A stretch of 32,554 nt of DNA from Candidatus Thorarchaeota archaeon SMTZ1-83 (GTDB taxonomy: Archaea; Asgardarchaeota; Thorarchaeia; Thorarchaeales; Thorarchaeaceae), in assembly GCA_001563325.1 (NCBI GenBank), contig LRSK01000232.1, forward strand, positions 1 through 32,554, in the 5' to 3' direction. This document shows, in pieces, positions 31,327-32,554 of this stretch. The position numbers and the translations under genes are program-made. A model generated the notes under the pieces. The model was not told where the DNA came from. It saw nothing but the letters and a program-made list of their open reading frames with translations, and made no database searches. How positions within the stretch are numbered: the first letter of the stretch is position 1; every line of letters begins with the position of its first letter.

Positions 31327-32034
31327 CTATTCCTCGATAGCGCCGCCTATTGCACGGAGATGCTTTCGGAAGTCATAATCGGGATCGAGTTTCCTCCGAG
31401 CTAGATACTCATCGAATCGTAGCTGCTCCCTCAGCGTCCTTCCACTTCTGACCGCGTCTGCTTGAGTTCGCTCCGTTTCCCAGAGCAACTCAGCCATCTG
31501 TAGGACATCGTTGACACTCTCATACGGGACAAAAAGAACTCCGTCGAGGTCACCAAACACCACGTCGTTTCGCGTCACAGTGTATTCCCCAAAACGTGCG
31601 GACTTGAAAGCGTCAGTACTGCGTTCGTCCAGCCTTAGAGGACCAACGGGCCATGAGCCGTAGCTGAACACTGGTAAACCAAGCTTTGCAAGCTCTGTAG
31701 AGTCCCTATGTGCCCCCCATATGACGACCCCACCAAGATTGCATGCGCTAGCCTCAATGACAATAAGATCACCGATGCAGCCTTCGTTGAGCCTTCCATT
31801 GTTGTCCACCACGAGAACGTCTCCCTCCTCTGCCTCATTCAACGCCTCTAAGAATACATCAACACTACCAAAATGACGCACTGGAAAGGCTCTCCCACCG
31901 ACGCGACTGTCTGATAGGACTGATTGAATCCCAAAGGGGGCAACACTGAACGACACCCCTACCCGAATACACGCATCCGCTGCGAGAGGAGTTGAGAGCT
32001 CTGAGAATCGCTCTGCTATCTCGCTGTTCTTCAT
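31327..32034 (-). CDS. RraA-like / HMG aldolase-family protein
   Basis: A 235-residue protein of the RraA-like superfamily, which includes 4-hydroxy-4-methyl-2-oxoglutarate aldolases and the RNase E inhibitor RraA. GDVLVVDNNGRLNEGCIGDLIVIEASACNLGGVVIWGAHRDS (about 72-113) holds the GDxxV, Gly and Arg-Asp (HRD) positions that bind metal and substrate in aldolases; the NGRLNEG segment differs from the common DGxGD. The C-terminus is long and charged (RKLDPDYDFRKHLRAIGG). With Arg-Asp present, an aldolase or decarboxylase activity is more likely than RNase control, since RNase E is not typical of archaea. Confidence 0.75.
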   Translation of the reverse strand: MKNSEIAERFSELSTPLAADACIRVGVSFSVAPFGIQSVLSDSRVGGRAFPVRHFGSVDVFLEALNEAEEGDVLVVDNNGRLNEGCIGDLIVIEASACNLGGVVIWGAHRDSTELAKLGLPVFSYGSWPVGPLRLDERSTDAFKSARFGEYTVTRNDVVFGDLDGVLFVPYESVNDVLQMAELLWETERTQADAVRSGRTLREQLRFDEYLARRKLDPDYDFRKHLRAIGGAIEE

Positions 32035-32110
32035 GCTGAGTCACCAGACACTCTCTGGCAATAGCCACTCGTATTTCATATTGTTAGTGGTTGAAAGAAA
32101 CAGGGCAGAC

Positions 32111-32125
32111 AGGGCAACTTGCCCT
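32111..32125 (-). terminator. Hairpin after the surface-protein remnant
   Basis: AGGGCA (32111-32116) and TGCCCT (32120-32125) form a 6-bp stem with a 3-base loop. Lies 24 bp past the stop of the remnant at 32149. Confidence 0.35.
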
Positions 32126-32148
32126 TTAATTCGATTTGCTTGAATTGC

Positions 32149-32304
32149 CTATCGTTTCTTCACCAGAATCACAATTAGAGTGACCATGGCTACAGTTCCA
32201 CCTACGGCAGCAACCAAGGGTAATGGGTCCGATGGAAGACCATCCGTCTGAGTCGTTGTTGATGTTGTTGTGGTAGTTGTTGTGGTTGTCGTGGCTGGGT
32301 TTAG
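32149..32304 (-). pseudogene. Broken C-terminus of a Thr-rich surface protein
   Basis: This minus frame encodes a run of nine Thr, then STTTQTDGLPSDP, a hydrophobic segment (LVAAVGGTVAMVTLIVILV) and KKR before the stop. That is the stalk, membrane anchor and basic tail of a secreted, anchored protein. An in-frame TAG lies two codons before the Thr run (32305-32307), and no start or body is found upstream in this frame; a frame shifted by one continues to an ATG at about 32341-32344 but only for a few codons. Most of the gene has been lost, or a frameshift separates it. Confidence 0.55.
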
Positions 32305-32384
32305 CTAGAACAGCCGGGTCCACGTTCAAATTCCTAGATTTCATCACTGCTAGACGCGGCTAGAGAAATCTTTCACATGGGAAG

Positions 32385-32552
32385 CTATTCTTTTGATTCT
32401 GAATCTTCCATCTTTGGCACAGTAGTAAATGAAACGTGCTTTGCTATCTCATCAAGTAGCGCATGCATCAAATCACAGAGACTCTCGGGTGTGCCCAAGT
32501 TCCATCGAGCTCTCAGCGTTCCCATATCATAACGAGTTCGAATGAATGAGTT
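32385..32552 (-). CDS. C-terminal end of an unrecognised gene, cut by right edge
   Basis: The minus strand is open from the window edge to a TAG at 32385, giving 55 residues. FIRTRYDMGTLRARWNLG and SLCDLMHALLDEIAKHV have normal protein composition and the ending is acidic. The N-terminal part is outside the window. I do not recognise a family. Confidence 0.6.
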   Translation of the reverse strand, partial: NSFIRTRYDMGTLRARWNLGTPESLCDLMHALLDEIAKHVSFTTVPKMEDSESKE

Positions 32553-32554
32553 CA

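Noticed and set aside
32126..32347. 73-codon minus-strand frame rich in Asn and His
   Set aside because: Its His/Asn run is an out-of-frame reading of the Thr-repeat stalk; the in-frame anchor argues for the other frame. Its first codons may belong to the same broken gene.
1..32554. CRISPR array, IS element or integrase
   Set aside because: No regularly spaced direct repeats, terminal inverted repeats, or recombinase/transposase motifs were seen in any convincing reading frame.

Overview
The window is archaeal chromosomal DNA of moderate G+C. The gene set points to an archaeon: archaeal-type ProRS, NadM-type NMN adenylyltransferase, RNA 3'-phosphate cyclase, NOG1 GTPase, a proteasome beta subunit, Taw1 and Trm5 for wyosine, translin, CTP-dependent riboflavin kinase, DUF371, isopentenyl phosphate kinase, endonuclease V, F420-type luciferase-like enzymes, TATA boxes about 26-30 bp upstream of starts, and a tRNA gene with encoded CCA. 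The mix, with Thr-rich membrane-anchored surface proteins and frequent TTG/GTG starts, would fit an Asgard archaeon such as Thorarchaeota, but that is inference.

Layout. 1-7.4 kb: a cut-off Vps29/YfcE-like phosphoesterase, a MutS-family ATPase with helix-hairpin-helix motifs, proS and nadM (all minus), then rtcA (+) running into NOG1 (-). 7.4-11.7 kb: a plus-strand run of a proteasome beta subunit (catalytic Thr replaced by Ala), a B12-binding radical SAM protein, Taw1, translin and RibK. 11.7-16.2 kb: Pcm (-), DUF371 (+), Trm5 (-), then two nucleotidyltransferase-fold paralogs pointing at each other and sharing a CTAG stop. 16.3-19.9 kb: a GT4 glycosyltransferase, isopentenyl phosphate kinase with a polyprenol-kinase-like membrane protein, and endonuclease V. 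19.9-21.9 kb: peroxiredoxin and a Fur/PerR regulator in divergent orientation around a Per-box-like palindrome, then a methyltransferase. 22.2-24.4 kb: a radical SAM protein, a Bat-type HTH regulator with an 18-bp palindrome in its own promoter, and a small gene whose promoter carries a near-identical palindrome at the same spacing.

24.4-31.2 kb is the most unusual part. An intact tRNA-Lys(CTT) gene lies at 31140-31216 on the minus strand. Five degenerate copies of its 3' end (CCA, acceptor strand and T-arm side, about 19-24 bp) lie to its left, beyond its 3' end, all in the same orientation, at 24442, 25566, 26667, 28351 and 30050. Each interval holds one or two unrelated genes (luciferase-like oxidoreductase; nitronate monooxygenase-like; Pcm-like plus unknown; surface beta-helix protein; ATC-hydrolase-like). 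This is the geometry expected from repeated site-specific insertion of small, integrase-less cassettes at a tRNA 3' end.

31.2-32.55 kb: an RraA-like protein, the broken tail of a Thr-rich surface protein, and the end of an unrecognised gene cut by the window edge. No CRISPR array, IS element, integrase, rRNA or origin was seen.
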